A stretch of DNA of 64,000 nucleotides. Source: Tetranychus cinnabarinus. Taxonomy: Eukaryota > Arthropoda > Arachnida > Trombidiformes > Tetranychidae. This document shows, in pieces, positions 1 to 10,122 of this stretch; the stretch's first letter is position 1; every line of letters starts with the position of its first letter. Under the pieces are notes generated by a model. The model did no database searches. It was given only the letters and a program-made list of their open reading frames with translations, and was not told where the DNA came from. The stretch lies in assembly GCA_022266195.1 (NCBI GenBank), contig WHVY01000003.1, forward strand, positions 6,138,001 to 6,202,000, in the 5' to 3' direction. A program made the translations under genes and the position numbers.

Positions 1-458
1 TTGCTATACGAATATACGAAACTTTTGAATTTTGATTTTCTTCTAATGGCAAAAATTTAATTAAAATGTTTTGTCATCATCTTTTTGTCCATCTCTTTTC
101 AATTGATTGTAATGAAACATAAATTTTCGGGAAACTTTATAGATCTGCAGAACACGTTGTGTACGAAATTGTACGTTACTGATATGAATTCTTAATTTCG
201 CCATTGAATTTATTGAGCTCGTCAAAAAATACATTTAAATGATTGTTACAGACTTATTGTACATCGGGAAAAAACAAGTGAGCATCAATAATCGAATTGT
301 TTTTACGTAATTTAATCAAAAAATCGTATTATTATTAAAATTTACCAGTTTATGTACTGAATATTTATTATAAGGATTTTGAGATTTAGAGTTTCAGAAA
401 GAAATCATAAAAGGCCGAATTGTAAAGTTGCTTTTCTTTCATGGCTTTATCGATTTAT
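1..458. other. 3' flank of the sushi/MAM/SMB gene
   Basis: I see no supported gene here. The stretch lies downstream of the minus-strand gene ending at 459 and probably holds its 3' UTR. AATAAA signals on the minus strand (TTTATT on the plus strand) occur at 454-459, overlapping the stop region, and at 364-369, which is the more plausible polyadenylation signal. Confidence 0.4.
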
Positions 459-3069
459 TCAATTATCTTCTTCCTGGGCAAGAAAACGCAACTCAGAATC
501 AGCTGAAACGCTCGATCCAACAATCTTTTTATGTTTCTTCCAAAGAACAACAACACTTATCAGAGAAATAATCATGAAAGCACCAAGCAGTATTGAAATG
601 GTTTCCATTTTAGAGCTCTGTGAGACACTCAATTTAGCCTTTTCACCATTGAAGGTTTTTAATTTGACTGTTGAATTATTCGATCTGCTTGATATTATCG
701 ATGAATCATGAGTGTTTAGAGTTGTGGTTTGATTAATGATTTCTATAGAATCCAGTAGAGTACTGTTACCAAATGAATCAGTAGTATTTTTACTGGCAAT
801 ATCAGTAGAGGAATTTGTTTTGATCAGCTTTGGGTCTTCTGTTGTGAGTGTTTTATTAACCGATTCAGTTGTTGTGGTGACTGATTGTTGGGATACAGAG
901 CTTGTAGACAGAGATGAACCATTTATCAACTCAGTCACTTTAGTTTCCTTGACAGATGTGGGCGATGTTACCGGAAATTGTACTGGAATGTTAGTTGACG
1001 AAGGTTTTGTGGCATCCGTAATTAAAACGGGACTTTGCGTTGTCAGGTTAGCTTTAAGAGTTTTCATTGGCTGTTTTGTAGTTGATTGTGTAGCTGTAGT
1101 GGGATAAGTAGTGAAAAGCCATGTAAGAGTGGTAAGAGGTAGAGTAGGTAAGGGCGGCAAATAGTGACCATATGTTGTTGCAAGGGTCGATAAGGTTATT
1201 GACGATGTCTCATTGGTGTCATTTTTATCAAAGTCCATGAGGTCATCATTGTCTCTATAAAAATTAATATAAATATTAAAATGCAAGTCAATATTTAGCA
1301 AACATCTATTTCAGGAAAATTTAGGTACTTACTCTTTGGTTGAATTAGCTAAACAATATAATGAATAATCAGGACAGCAAGTATCAAGAAAAGTGCAATA
1401 GATAATACAACTACAAGAGCTGGCAGGTTCGAGAGCCAATGAAGATGAGCATCGATCTTTACAAGAAAGCCAATTATTTTTAATTCCAGTAAATTGTGCT
1501 GTTCGAGAAGCACATTGGGTAGCATCTTGAAGAGAGAAATCGTCGAAAGCATAAATATTTTGCCACGAACTGAATTCAAACACAATTTGCCAATCTTGGT
1601 TCAATTTTGGTACATAAACTTGCCCTGAAGTCCATTTACTATAAGCTTCGACAGGAGTAACGAAATCCCATGGAGTTACATCAGAAAGAGCAATCAGTTC
1701 AGGTTTGATGTATATTTTGAACGGAGCTGAATATACAAAAATAATTATCAAGATTAGAAAATTGAATGACATTCCAAAATGTTTCAAAAGGTTACTCACA
1801 AGGATTGGTTATTTTATCAACCTCACCGAGATGATACCAAAATACGAAACACGCTTCACTGTGTTTTGCCTCAAAAACGGGCGAGTACAAACGATTTACT
1901 GCCGTTGGTGATGTTGAGCTCCAAGCAAGCATCATATGACCTGATATAGATAACATAAAACATTATTTACAAGAAATTATTTACATTTTATTAGAAACTT
2001 GGAATAATGAGTCAATTGTTGAGTCTATGAATGAAATGTAAAATGGTTCACCTGTTCCAGAGTGATCAGTTAAGGATAATATTCCATAAGGTCGGTATTG
2101 GTATGAATCAGATCCTGTCCAAATTATTCGTTCCGGGTCATCGGATGTCCATCCACAAAGGCTATAAGATTCAAAGTCACATGAAGTCAATGGGTCCTTC
2201 AACGATTCTTTAATAGAGAAGGGAAAAGAACAGAGTAAATTAATCAAAAAGTGTTTATCCCTTGATAAGTAATAACTTCATATGTTCAAATAAACATGAG
2301 AAATTGTTTCAAGAGCAGTGTTGGATAGAGATTGGGAGACCTCTTCAGTAATTTTGTAACCAAAATAATTAAAGACTTACTTTTACACATGTTAGAGATC
2401 TGTGTATAAGAGGCATTCCAATAGCGGCCATCACAATAAACAGTTGCTGAACCTTCAACCGAGTATCCAGGATTACAACTGATTGTCGCAGATACATCCC
2501 GGTATGTAGATTTAATTATACCCTGCTTTGGTGCTCTAAGTTTCAAGCATCCAGCAGCTAAATGTAGGCGAATAGCAAAAAACATGCAATAAGTAATCCA
2601 TATGTTTTAACAAATAATGAGATTGAAAGCAAAAGAAAACAAATTAAAATCTTCTGTAAATCATGAGATTAAAGTATTCTAACCTGCACAAACTGGTATT
2701 TTTCCTGACCATTCATCACCGCGACAATAAATAACTTGATCACCAACCAACGTAAAGTTTCTCTGGCATCGAAATCGAGCGGTTCTCCTACCAATGCGTA
2801 CATATCCATTAGCAATATCCAGTGGCGGACATTGGTTTGATGAATAAGCTTTAGATTTTGATAAACAATACAAAATTTAGGTTATTTCAAGAAACAAATT
2901 CAATGGAAACTTGAATTTTATTAAGACAAAAGAGCTCACTTCGAAAGAGTTGATACTCAGGTGGATTGCCTGACCAACGAGCAGCAGATGGGTTTAAAGT
3001 GAGAAAGGATAAATGAAAGAGAGTAACGATGGTTGTTTGTATAAAAGGGGCGCCTAATTTAGTTGACAT
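459..3069 (-). CDS. Type I membrane protein: sushi x2, MAM, somatomedin B, mucin-like stalk
   Basis: Seven coding exons on the minus strand: 3069-2940, 2848-2684, 2557-2381, 2207-2052, 1940-1800, 1726-1333 and 1254-459, with GT-AG introns of 73-173 bp. They join into 652 residues. The first five introns are phase 1 and the last is phase 2. Residues 1 to about 30 are a signal peptide. Sushi 1 has Cys50/71/85/97 and sushi 2 Cys102/126/140/156. A MAM domain starts at Cys167 (CDFE, then LCGW) and runs to about Cys328 (FDDFSL). A somatomedin-B domain spans 345-381 with all eight cysteines in the C-x3-C...C-x-C...CC...C pattern. A Ser/Thr-rich stalk with many N-x-S/T sites follows, then a helix at about 607-626 and a 26-residue basic-then-acidic tail. 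Known: these domains mediate extracellular recognition and adhesion. Inferred: a surface receptor or adhesion protein. I recognise no named ortholog. Start chosen at the only upstream ATG giving a signal peptide. Confidence 0.85.
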
Positions 3070-4115
3070 AATGGATTCGCGGGCTTAAAAAGAGATTAGC
3101 AAAGGTGTTAAAATTTTCGTGTAAGTTGATCGTATTATTTTCAAGTGAGATTAATTTGAGCAAATAGTTCATGCCATAATCACTTGTAGATTAATGATTA
3201 AATAATCTGTAAATTTCAATTCAATGTTATTTACAACTCCTCTTTGCCTCGCACTAATAATTGGTAAGTTGTCTTCCTTTTCCGATATTTAACCACCAAT
3301 TATTTTATCAATTAATTATTTCAAGTTTACATAGGAAATCCGTTTGCGAAGAGAAGCTTCTCTTCACTGATCAACTTTCTTGCAAATTGATATTTTTTCC
3401 GCTCCATGTGACTTCAACACTTCCATGGGCTTGTACAATTGAAATCATCTAGATATTACTAACAATTAACTAATCGAAATAGCCTGGAAAGAAAGAAAAA
3501 TAATAAATCTTCTGAACAATAACACTGATCATTGCTGCATTATCATTGAAATCGGCAAATTAACTCTTTCAAGTCAACTCCTTTCATCAACTCCTATGTA
3601 AAAGTTAAAATGCTCAGAATAACCCAGAAATGGATTCAGTGAGATAATAAATAAACATTTGAAGGTATTTCATTATATCTATTTATGAGCATTTAATCTG
3701 TAACCTGAACCCAATTAATTGATTCACTAGAAACCATAACGTTCTCAAGCTATTGTAAAGGAAAGGATTTGCATTAAACTGTAAACAATGAGTCAAGAAG
3801 AGCAGACGAGTTTGGTTGTTTTTTATGGTTGTTGTTCATCTAACCATATTTGTTATAAATTTAAAGTTGTTATTGAAAGCCAATCACACCACAATCAAAT
3901 GAATTAATCAATGACATGTTAACCATCTGAACGGCGATTCAATAAAAACCGGCCTAAAAACTATGTCAATCCACTAAGTCAGCAATGTTTGGATCCTGTT
4001 TGGTGAGTTAAGAGGTAAATTATTGAGCAATCATGGCCATAAGAGACGGTTAGATTGTGAAAATGTAATAGGCAATTAAGGTTGACAGGTTATCGTGCCT
4101 AAATTGCTGGAAACA
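3070..4115. promoter_or_regulatory. Divergent intergenic region between receptor and MACPF genes
   Basis: About 1.05 kb separates the two head-to-head start codons. It must carry the promoters and 5' UTRs of both genes. No ORF in it looks coding, and I found no clear TATA box or known motif. Confidence 0.45.
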
Positions 4116-5519
4116 ATGTTTGTAAAGTTAAAGCTTTTCTTTTTGTCTTCACTGACTTGCATCAGCTGTTTACACCATTCAGAAACAACCGAGTCTAATA
4201 TCAACCCGAGATCTGATATTTCACCCTCTTCCTCTTTAACATCGCAAGGCTCATCATCTTCTGGTCAATCAACGGCAACTGGTCCATCTTCATTTTGTGA
4301 AAATATTGTGCCAGGATTGGAAACAATAGCCAGAGGAGTTGATATTACAAAATTTGATCTACTTCACGACTACGGTGTTGACGCTTCTGATGGATTTGCT
4401 GAAAACCTTTTTGATTTTACTTGTCGCAAGGTAAGTTTAGATTCAATCATTTATTGAATTTCATAAAATCATTTCTCTTTCTTTCATTGTTCATGCGATG
4501 TTTTGATGAACAATTGAATTACTCAATTTTTCGCTTTATTTCTTTTCAAGTTCCGTAAGTTGACCATTGGCGGTAAAGAATACGATGTACCAGACCAAAT
4601 ACAGAACATTAAAAATATTGAACAACAGGAATCAACTGTTCCTCAAACCTCTGAAGTTCGTTTATTCGAGGATTTCCGTATTCTCAAGAATCATCTCTCC
4701 TCAGCTGTTGGTTTAGGCCGTACCTCAGCCAAAGGATGGTTTTCAGAAACACAGTCACTCTCACATTTTCAACGAATCATGATAAATTCATCCTACTCTT
4801 TGGTAACAATGGAAGCCACTCTACCTTTGTTCACTGTTAACATGCCTTCCAAACTTCCTCTTCGTCGTTATCTATCTGAATTTCTTTCCGATTACTTGGA
4901 ACAAGAGTTGCCTGAAAGCTATGAAAGTGATCCAACTCGGTACCTTGATTTTCTTAAAACCTATGGAACTCATTATTTTCGGACAACTACACTTGGTGGA
5001 AGCATTAAATTTTGGTCTGAAGTTGAGCCAGTGTTGAAAAATGGTTTACCCTCTGGCCAGCTTCAAGCTAAGGCTCAATCATTGTATGAAAATTTGTTGG
5101 TTAATTTTGGTGTATCAGATGGAAACACGGATAACTCATTGGACGATTTCTCAATGGCTTTAATGAAATCGACCCACGCAAGGGTTTATGGTGGAGATAC
5201 TAGTCTATACAGGACTCGAGGGTTCAAAGCCTGGAAAGATTCACTGGTGAAAGATCCAAAATTGGTATCAGGGTTGTTGTCACCAATAACTGATCTTGTC
5301 AAAGATAACAATAAACGACAGCAATTATCCAAAGCAATTGACGTTTATCTGGCAATGGCCTATCTTCAAGAGTCTCGTCGCTTGTTACAAGTTTATCTCA
5401 TTGTTTTACCAATCAAAGTCAAGGAAAATATTGAAAACTTGATGAAAAGGATTGATGCAATTCAATCTATGGAAATTCCGACGTACGATTCGGTCAAACA
5501 GCTTTTAGACCAACTGTAA
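4116..5519 (+). CDS. Secreted MACPF-domain protein
   Basis: Two exons, 4116-4430 and 4551-5519, separated by a 120-bp intron (GTAAGT donor, TTTTCAAG acceptor, phase 0), give 427 residues. The start ATG is followed by a hydrophobic signal peptide (LKLFFLSSLTCISCL) and a Ser/Thr-rich linker to about residue 60. The MACPF signature is YLDFLKTYGTHYF at about residues 236-248, followed by TTTLGG. The upstream part (PGLETIARGVDITKFDLL) resembles the N-terminal MACPF segment of invertebrate perforin-like proteins. No EGF, C2 or lectin domain follows, and the C-terminus is helical. Known: MACPF proteins either form membrane pores or act as non-lytic signalling or yolk factors, such as Torso-like. I cannot tell which applies. 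An ATTAAA signal lies at 5625-5630. It is divergently paired with the sushi/MAM receptor gene. Confidence 0.85.
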
Positions 5520-5780
5520 TCGGTAATCTTAATCAAGGCAGGATTGACATCCATTGAAAACCTCATTTTCAAACAAATTTAATTTATTCATTTATTTATT
5601 CAATTTACTTAATAAGTATTCCAAATTAAAAAATGGGAATTCTTCGATTTTCTAACTTTGAATCTATCATCAATCATTTCGCTCTTATACTCGTAATCTA
5701 GTCAAGCCGATCGGAGTGAAAATTAAAACGATCTTTGCTGTCAACATTTTATTGTGAAAATCGCTTTCATCAAATGCTTA
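5520..5780. other. MACPF 3' UTR and spacer
   Basis: AT-rich sequence between the MACPF stop codon and the palindromic element. Apart from the candidate poly(A) signal annotated separately, I see nothing else. Confidence 0.5.
5625..5630 (+). terminator. Candidate poly(A) signal (ATTAAA) of MACPF gene
   Basis: ATTAAA lies 106 bp after the stop codon. No canonical AATAAA is nearer. It lies upstream of the palindrome, so normal 3' processing would exclude the palindrome from the mRNA. Confidence 0.4.
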
Positions 5781-6961
5781 AAAGGGGTATGTTCACCCAA
5801 AATCGACTTGTCTCAAATTTTATCAAATGCTATTTTATTGAAAGAAGACATTGAAAAAATAGGTTTAACCCAAAAATGGGCTCTGAAAACGTTTCCGTTT
5901 GACCACAATCTTGTCCGAAAGTAGAACTGTTTTTTGATCATATCTCATGAATTCGGAATGCAATCTGGCTGAAATTCAGTTTAATGGTCAATCTATTGCA
6001 CATATATACACTGTAGAAAACAGAACTCTCTTAAGTATTTCGTTATTTTGTTTATAAGGGTAGATCATTTTCCGCTTTACGATCGATAATGGAAACAGAT
6101 CACACTCTAGAATATTTTTTCATAGATTAGAATGCTTTATTTATTCATAGCTATGCTCCGACACACGATTGTAGCAATTGTCCTTGTGGTTTAGCAGATA
6201 TCGTGAAGTGACCTCAAACAAGCGAAAAGCTATAACTTCGTAACCTGAAATGCGATCATGATGAAATGAACGTCAAACGACTTGAAATCATCGTCATAAT
6301 AACATATCTAATGGTCGAGGCGTTTGACACTCGTTTGAAAAAAAAGTTGCACTCAATTTACAAAAGTACCATTTTTAAACACTACTGATTTTTTCGATAG
6401 AGCCAATAAAAGCAGCTCATACTTTGACCATTAGATATGTTATTATGACGATGATTTCAAGTCGTTTGACGTTCATTTCATCATGATCGCATTTCAGGTT
6501 ACGAAGTTATAGCTTTTCGCTTGTTTGAGGTCACTTCACGATATCTGCTAAACCACAAGGACAATTGCTACAATCGTGTGTCGGAGCATAGCTATGAATA
6601 AATAAAGCATTCTAATCTATGAAAAAATATTCTAGAGTGTGATCTGTTTCCATTATCGATCGTAAAGCGGAAAATGATCTACCCTTATAAACAAAATAAC
6701 GAAATACTTAAGAGAGTTCTGTTTTCTACAGTGTATATATGTGCAATAGATTGACCATTAAACTGAATTTCAGCCAGATTGCATTCCGAATTCATGAGAT
6801 ATGATCAAAAAACAGTTCTACTTTCGGACAAGATTGTGGTCAAACGGAAACGTTTTCAGAGCCCATTTTTGGGTTAAACCTATTTTTTCAATGTCTTCTT
6901 TCAATAAAATAGCATTTGATAAAATTTGAGACAAGTCGATTTTGGGTGAACATACCCCTTT
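5781..6961. mobile_element. Long inverted-repeat (foldback) element, 536-bp arms
   Basis: The left arm (5781-6316) and the right arm (6426-6961) are reverse complements of identical length. I found no mismatch in the segments I compared. The spacer is 109 bp (6317-6425). The ends read AAAGGGGTATGTTCACCC inward. No ORF of useful length lies inside, and no clean target-site duplication flanks it (left flank ATGCTTA, right flank GCCGACA). The structure fits a non-autonomous foldback or MITE-like transposon. The equal arms imply recent insertion or gene conversion. It lies between the MACPF gene and boca. Confidence 0.85.
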
Positions 6962-7234
6962 GCCGACATTTGTAACTTAAAGCAGAGCTGCTATCTATTG
7001 GGTAATAATTTAATTTATCTGATTTTGCCTTTCTATTTCTCTTTCGCGCGTGTCATTTGATTAAGCATTAAACATATGATTTAAATGATGAGTTTTAAAA
7101 TCTTTAACAATGAAGTGATTATCAAATCTTTTGATTGCCCCTGAATTATATTCACCGTTTCCCAGCTGAATAATAATATTAATCCGTGTTCTTCTTGCAT
7201 TTAATTGTGTTCAACTTTTTGATACATCTTTACA
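6962..7234. promoter_or_regulatory. Upstream region of boca/MESD
   Basis: The 273 bp between the palindrome and the boca start codon must hold the proximal promoter and 5' UTR. No specific element was recognised. The insertion next door places the palindrome about 0.27 kb from the coding start. Confidence 0.4.
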
Positions 7235-7771
7235 ATGAATTGCTGTACAAAATACCGATCTTTTATGCTATTTCTAATCTTGTTTACGAACTTAAATTGT
7301 TTTTGCAATGGTAAAAAGGATATTCGAGATTACAACGATGCTGACATGGAAAGGCTATTTGATGAATGGGAAGAAAAGGATGAACCTCTGGAACCTGATG
7401 AGCTACCAGAATGGAAGAGAGAACCTCCGAAAGTGGATTTCTCTGGATTTAATTTCAACAATCCTGAAGATGTTTTAAAAGCTTCAAAAAAAGGGAAAAC
7501 GCTAATGACTTTCGTTACAGTTTACGGAAAATCAACTAGACAAGAAACGGAAGAAATAACTGCTCTGTGGCAAACAAGTTTAATGAATAATCATATAATA
7601 GCTGAAAGATTCATCATTGATGACAATCGAGCTATATTTATGTTTAAAGATGGTTCACAAGCCTGGGAGGCTAAAGATTTTTTGCTTGAGCAGAAATATT
7701 GTGACCAAGTGATGATAGAAAACAAACCTTATTATGGTAGATATAGTCCTAATAAAAAGGATGAATTGTGA
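7235..7771 (+). CDS. boca: LRP-receptor chaperone MESD/Boca
   Basis: An intronless frame of 178 residues, close to the length of Drosophila Boca. Residues 1-26 are a signal peptide with a hydrophobic core (FMLFLILF). The mature protein starts with an acidic stretch (DADMERLFDEWEEKDEPLEP) typical of MESD, followed by the compact MESD fold with TLMTFVTVYG and the conserved segment around AERFIIDDNRAIFMFKDGSQ. The protein ends in KDEL, the ER-retrieval signal. Known: MESD/Boca acts in the endoplasmic reticulum to fold the beta-propeller/EGF modules of LDL-receptor family proteins, including Arrow/LRP5/6, and so supports Wnt signalling and yolk-receptor export. AATAAA lies at 7865-7870. The gene converges with RagA, with 347 bp between the two stop codons. 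Confidence 0.95.
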   Translation: MNCCTKYRSFMLFLILFTNLNCFCNGKKDIRDYNDADMERLFDEWEEKDEPLEPDELPEWKREPPKVDFSGFNFNNPEDVLKASKKGKTLMTFVTVYGKSTRQETEEITALWQTSLMNNHIIAERFIIDDNRAIFMFKDGSQAWEAKDFLLEQKYCDQVMIENKPYYGRYSPNKKDEL

Positions 7772-7864
7772 TTGAATTTGTTAAATTATTAAATATTTTG
7801 GTTATTTTTTCAACCTCTTTTCATATTATACCGATAATTGTTCAAAACACTTGTTCCAAGCAAC

Positions 7865-7870
7865 AATAAA
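7865..7870 (+). terminator. Poly(A) signal (AATAAA) of boca
   Basis: A canonical AATAAA lies 94 bp after the boca stop codon, in the short convergent intergenic space. A minus-strand ATTAAA at 7909-7914 may serve RagA. Confidence 0.55.
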
Positions 7871-8118
7871 TTAACCTTATTAAACATCTACTTGTTATTT
7901 GTGTTTGATTTAATGAGAATTCACAGTATCCGAGTAGTCAGGCTTGATTCTTTCAACCCTGGCCTGATTCATTGACAAGGACAAATTGATCGTTTTCATT
8001 TTAGTTTAACAAGATTGATTTCTTGCATACACAAATATATAGTTTGTAACACAAAAATATGATGCACTTTTCCTTGATTTGAAATTTTTGAGGTATTCAT
8101 TGATCTTGTAAAATTGAT

Positions 8119-9468
8119 TTATCTCTTGCCAACTCCTGCCTGTGAATTAGGATTCTTTACTCCTTCCAATTTTTCAAAATGTTTACGAGCATTTTTAATG
8201 TTGACTAATGTTGCGGCAGCAGCTATAAGAGAATAGAAATAAAATATTAATTAGATTAATATTTGAAACTTGAATATATTTTTCATTTTTTTGTCAACTT
8301 ACGAATTGTCGCATCAGACATGACAACCATAACATAAGTATTAGGTGTGAAGATGTCAATAAAAGCAGCGAAATTTGAATTTTTAACGGTCATGCTTTGG
8401 AATTGTGCTGCTAATTTGCTACAACTAAGTTTGAATTGTTTAATTATATTGGAAACTTTTTCAAATCGATGATGATCACGATGATTTTTCCTTTGACAAT
8501 GCGATATAACAAGGAAAGTAGCTCTTTCAAAAAGTAAAACTTCATCTGCTTCAATTATTTCAGCAAAATGTTTTAAATGTCGTTCAAGTTCTTGAACATT
8601 AGGAATTAAGGTGTAGACTATTTCAGACCAAGCTTTGTACAATGTTTCATCCCAAATGGAAGTTCGAAAACATCTACAATCTATCGGCTCAGAAAGTTTT
8701 TTCAATTCTGCCTCTCTATCAAGAAATATCTGTTGATAAAACAAAGTAAAATGGAATGGATTAAACATTAAGAGTTGAAAATTTAAAGTAGCGGAATTGT
8801 AAGATTTGTAATGAACTAAACCATAACTATGAAGAGTAAGCTCTTACCAAGTCTCGTTTTTCTTCCGGAATGAGATCCATTTTATGAATTAGACAGAAAA
8901 CTTTGGCATCGGGAGAATTCTGAAGAATGGCTTCTAAACAAGATTGATAATAGTGAATGTCTCTCTCAAGCTCTCTTGATTCAACGTCAAAAACATAAAT
9001 TAGAAGCTCGACGTTTCGAAAAATATTATCCCTTTGAGAGGCAAAGTAATTCTCCATGAATGCTTCTTGACCACCGCAATCCCATAGGTTAAGTACAAGA
9101 TTACCCAGAAAACGGACATGACTGTGTTCAACGTCAATTGTGGCTCCAAGTCTTCTCGTATCACGAGCAATATAATTAGCAAATATGATTGATCTCATGG
9201 AAGTTTTACCAGCCCCGCTTTTACCCATCAAAAGCACCTAAGGGAATAAATGGAAAGAAAAAGCGAAGAGCGCGATAACAATAGGGTTCAGTTAATTGAT
9301 AAGATAAGCAAAGTCAAATTAAGATTAAATTGCTATGAAATGGCAGATAACTCAATTATATCAGGTCTAACTGGCTAACAAACAATGACAGTTACTCCAA
9401 GTCTATCACGTTTAGTGTTACTGTTAGATATTAAAACATGAACAAAAATTACTCACCTTCTTCTTCAT
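8119..9468 (-). CDS. RagA-B: Ras-related GTP-binding protein RagA/B
   Basis: Four coding exons on the minus strand: 9468-9457 (only Met-Lys-Lys-Lys), 9237-8848, 8729-8303 and 8222-8119, with GT-AG introns of 219, 118 and 80 bp. Together they encode 310 residues, against 313 in human RagA. Seen: P-loop GKSGAGKT at 9-16, the RRLGATIDVEHSHVRFLGN switch region, G3 motif WDCGGQ at 56-61 and HKMD at 122-125. The C-terminal roadblock-type domain holds DEVLLFERATFLVISH, SNIIKQFKLSCSKLA and FAAFIDIFT. Known: RagA/B pairs with RagC/D on the lysosome, anchored by Ragulator, and recruits TORC1 when amino acids are present. The protein is close to vertebrate RagA, so the call is firm. The tiny first coding exon is missed by ORF-based calling. 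A 5' UTR intron probably precedes it. Confidence 0.97.
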
Positions 9469-9491
9469 GATGATTGTATTCAATTAGTGGT

Positions 9492-10043
9492 CTATATAGT
9501 GCAAGAAAAAAATAATCTAATGAATAAAAAAGAAATGAAAGCACAAAAATATTAGAATAAGAGCTTTAAGAAAGACATCAACATCAACAAACGAAGAGAC
9601 ATAAATCATATGATGCAAGTGAAAGAAGGCGTAACTGAAAGCAACATCAACTCAATAAATATAAGGGATTAAATGAGTACAACGAGAAATCAAGTGATGA
9701 CAAAAACAATAGCAGTAATTAACAGGGAATATAAGAGAAGAAAAGTCACAAGATCGGCATTAAGTTTCACAAGAAAAGCACAAAAGACTTACCAGAAACG
9801 AAAAACAAAAACAAAACAAAAAACAGCAAATTCAACTGGAGTAACTCGAAGTATAGCTGAGCAAAGGAAAAAACCCAGCAAAGTCTACTCAAAGATCAAT
9901 TTAAATAGCTAACCAAGAAAACAAGTAAAAATAACAAACATAATGAACACTAAAAGATATAAAAGATACAAACAATTTAAAAAATTAGATAAAAAGTGAG
10001 CAACAAAATTGTTAAAATGAAAAAAAAATCGGGTTTCGTTTAC
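9492..10043 (-). other. Probable 5' UTR intron of RagA
   Basis: On the minus strand a donor AAAG|GTAAAC (donor G at 10043) and an acceptor with a T-rich tract ending CTATATAG (last base 9492) bracket 552 bp. The acceptor lies 23 nt upstream of the RagA ATG. The plus strand is strikingly A-rich, so the transcribed-sense strand is T-rich, as in an intron. The 79-codon plus-strand frame inside (Lys/Arg/Thr-rich) is best explained by this composition. Only a cDNA would prove the splice. Confidence 0.5.
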
Positions 10044-10057
10044 CTTTGAACCTAGTA

Positions 10058-10122
10058 ACAGTAGATGGCAGTAGCAATGTGAGACAAAAAGGCAAACAAA
10101 AACAGTGACTGCCATCTAGCGT
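10058..10122. promoter_or_regulatory. Face-to-face pair of CTCF-like motifs at RagA 5' end
   Basis: ACAGTAGATGGCAG at 10058-10071 (plus) and ACGCTAGATGGCAG at 10109-10122 (minus) share an 11-bp inverted repeat (TAGATGGCAGT). Each matches most positions of the CTCF core CCASYAGRKGGCRS (about 13/14 and 12/14 by eye). GCCAT is also the YY1/Pho core, so a YY1-type site near the transcription start is the main alternative. They lie just upstream of the inferred 5' UTR donor. Confidence 0.45.

Noticed and set aside
736..1107. 123-codon plus-strand frame
   Set aside because: It is the antisense shadow of the Thr/Ser-rich stalk exon of the minus-strand receptor gene.
1349..1585. 78-codon minus-strand frame with a hydrophobic end
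   Set aside because: It is another frame of the exon encoding the MAM end and SMB domain, whose cysteine pattern fixes the true frame.
9673..9912. 79-codon Lys/Arg-rich frame
   Set aside because: Low-complexity A-rich sequence lying in the probable RagA 5' UTR intron; no domain.
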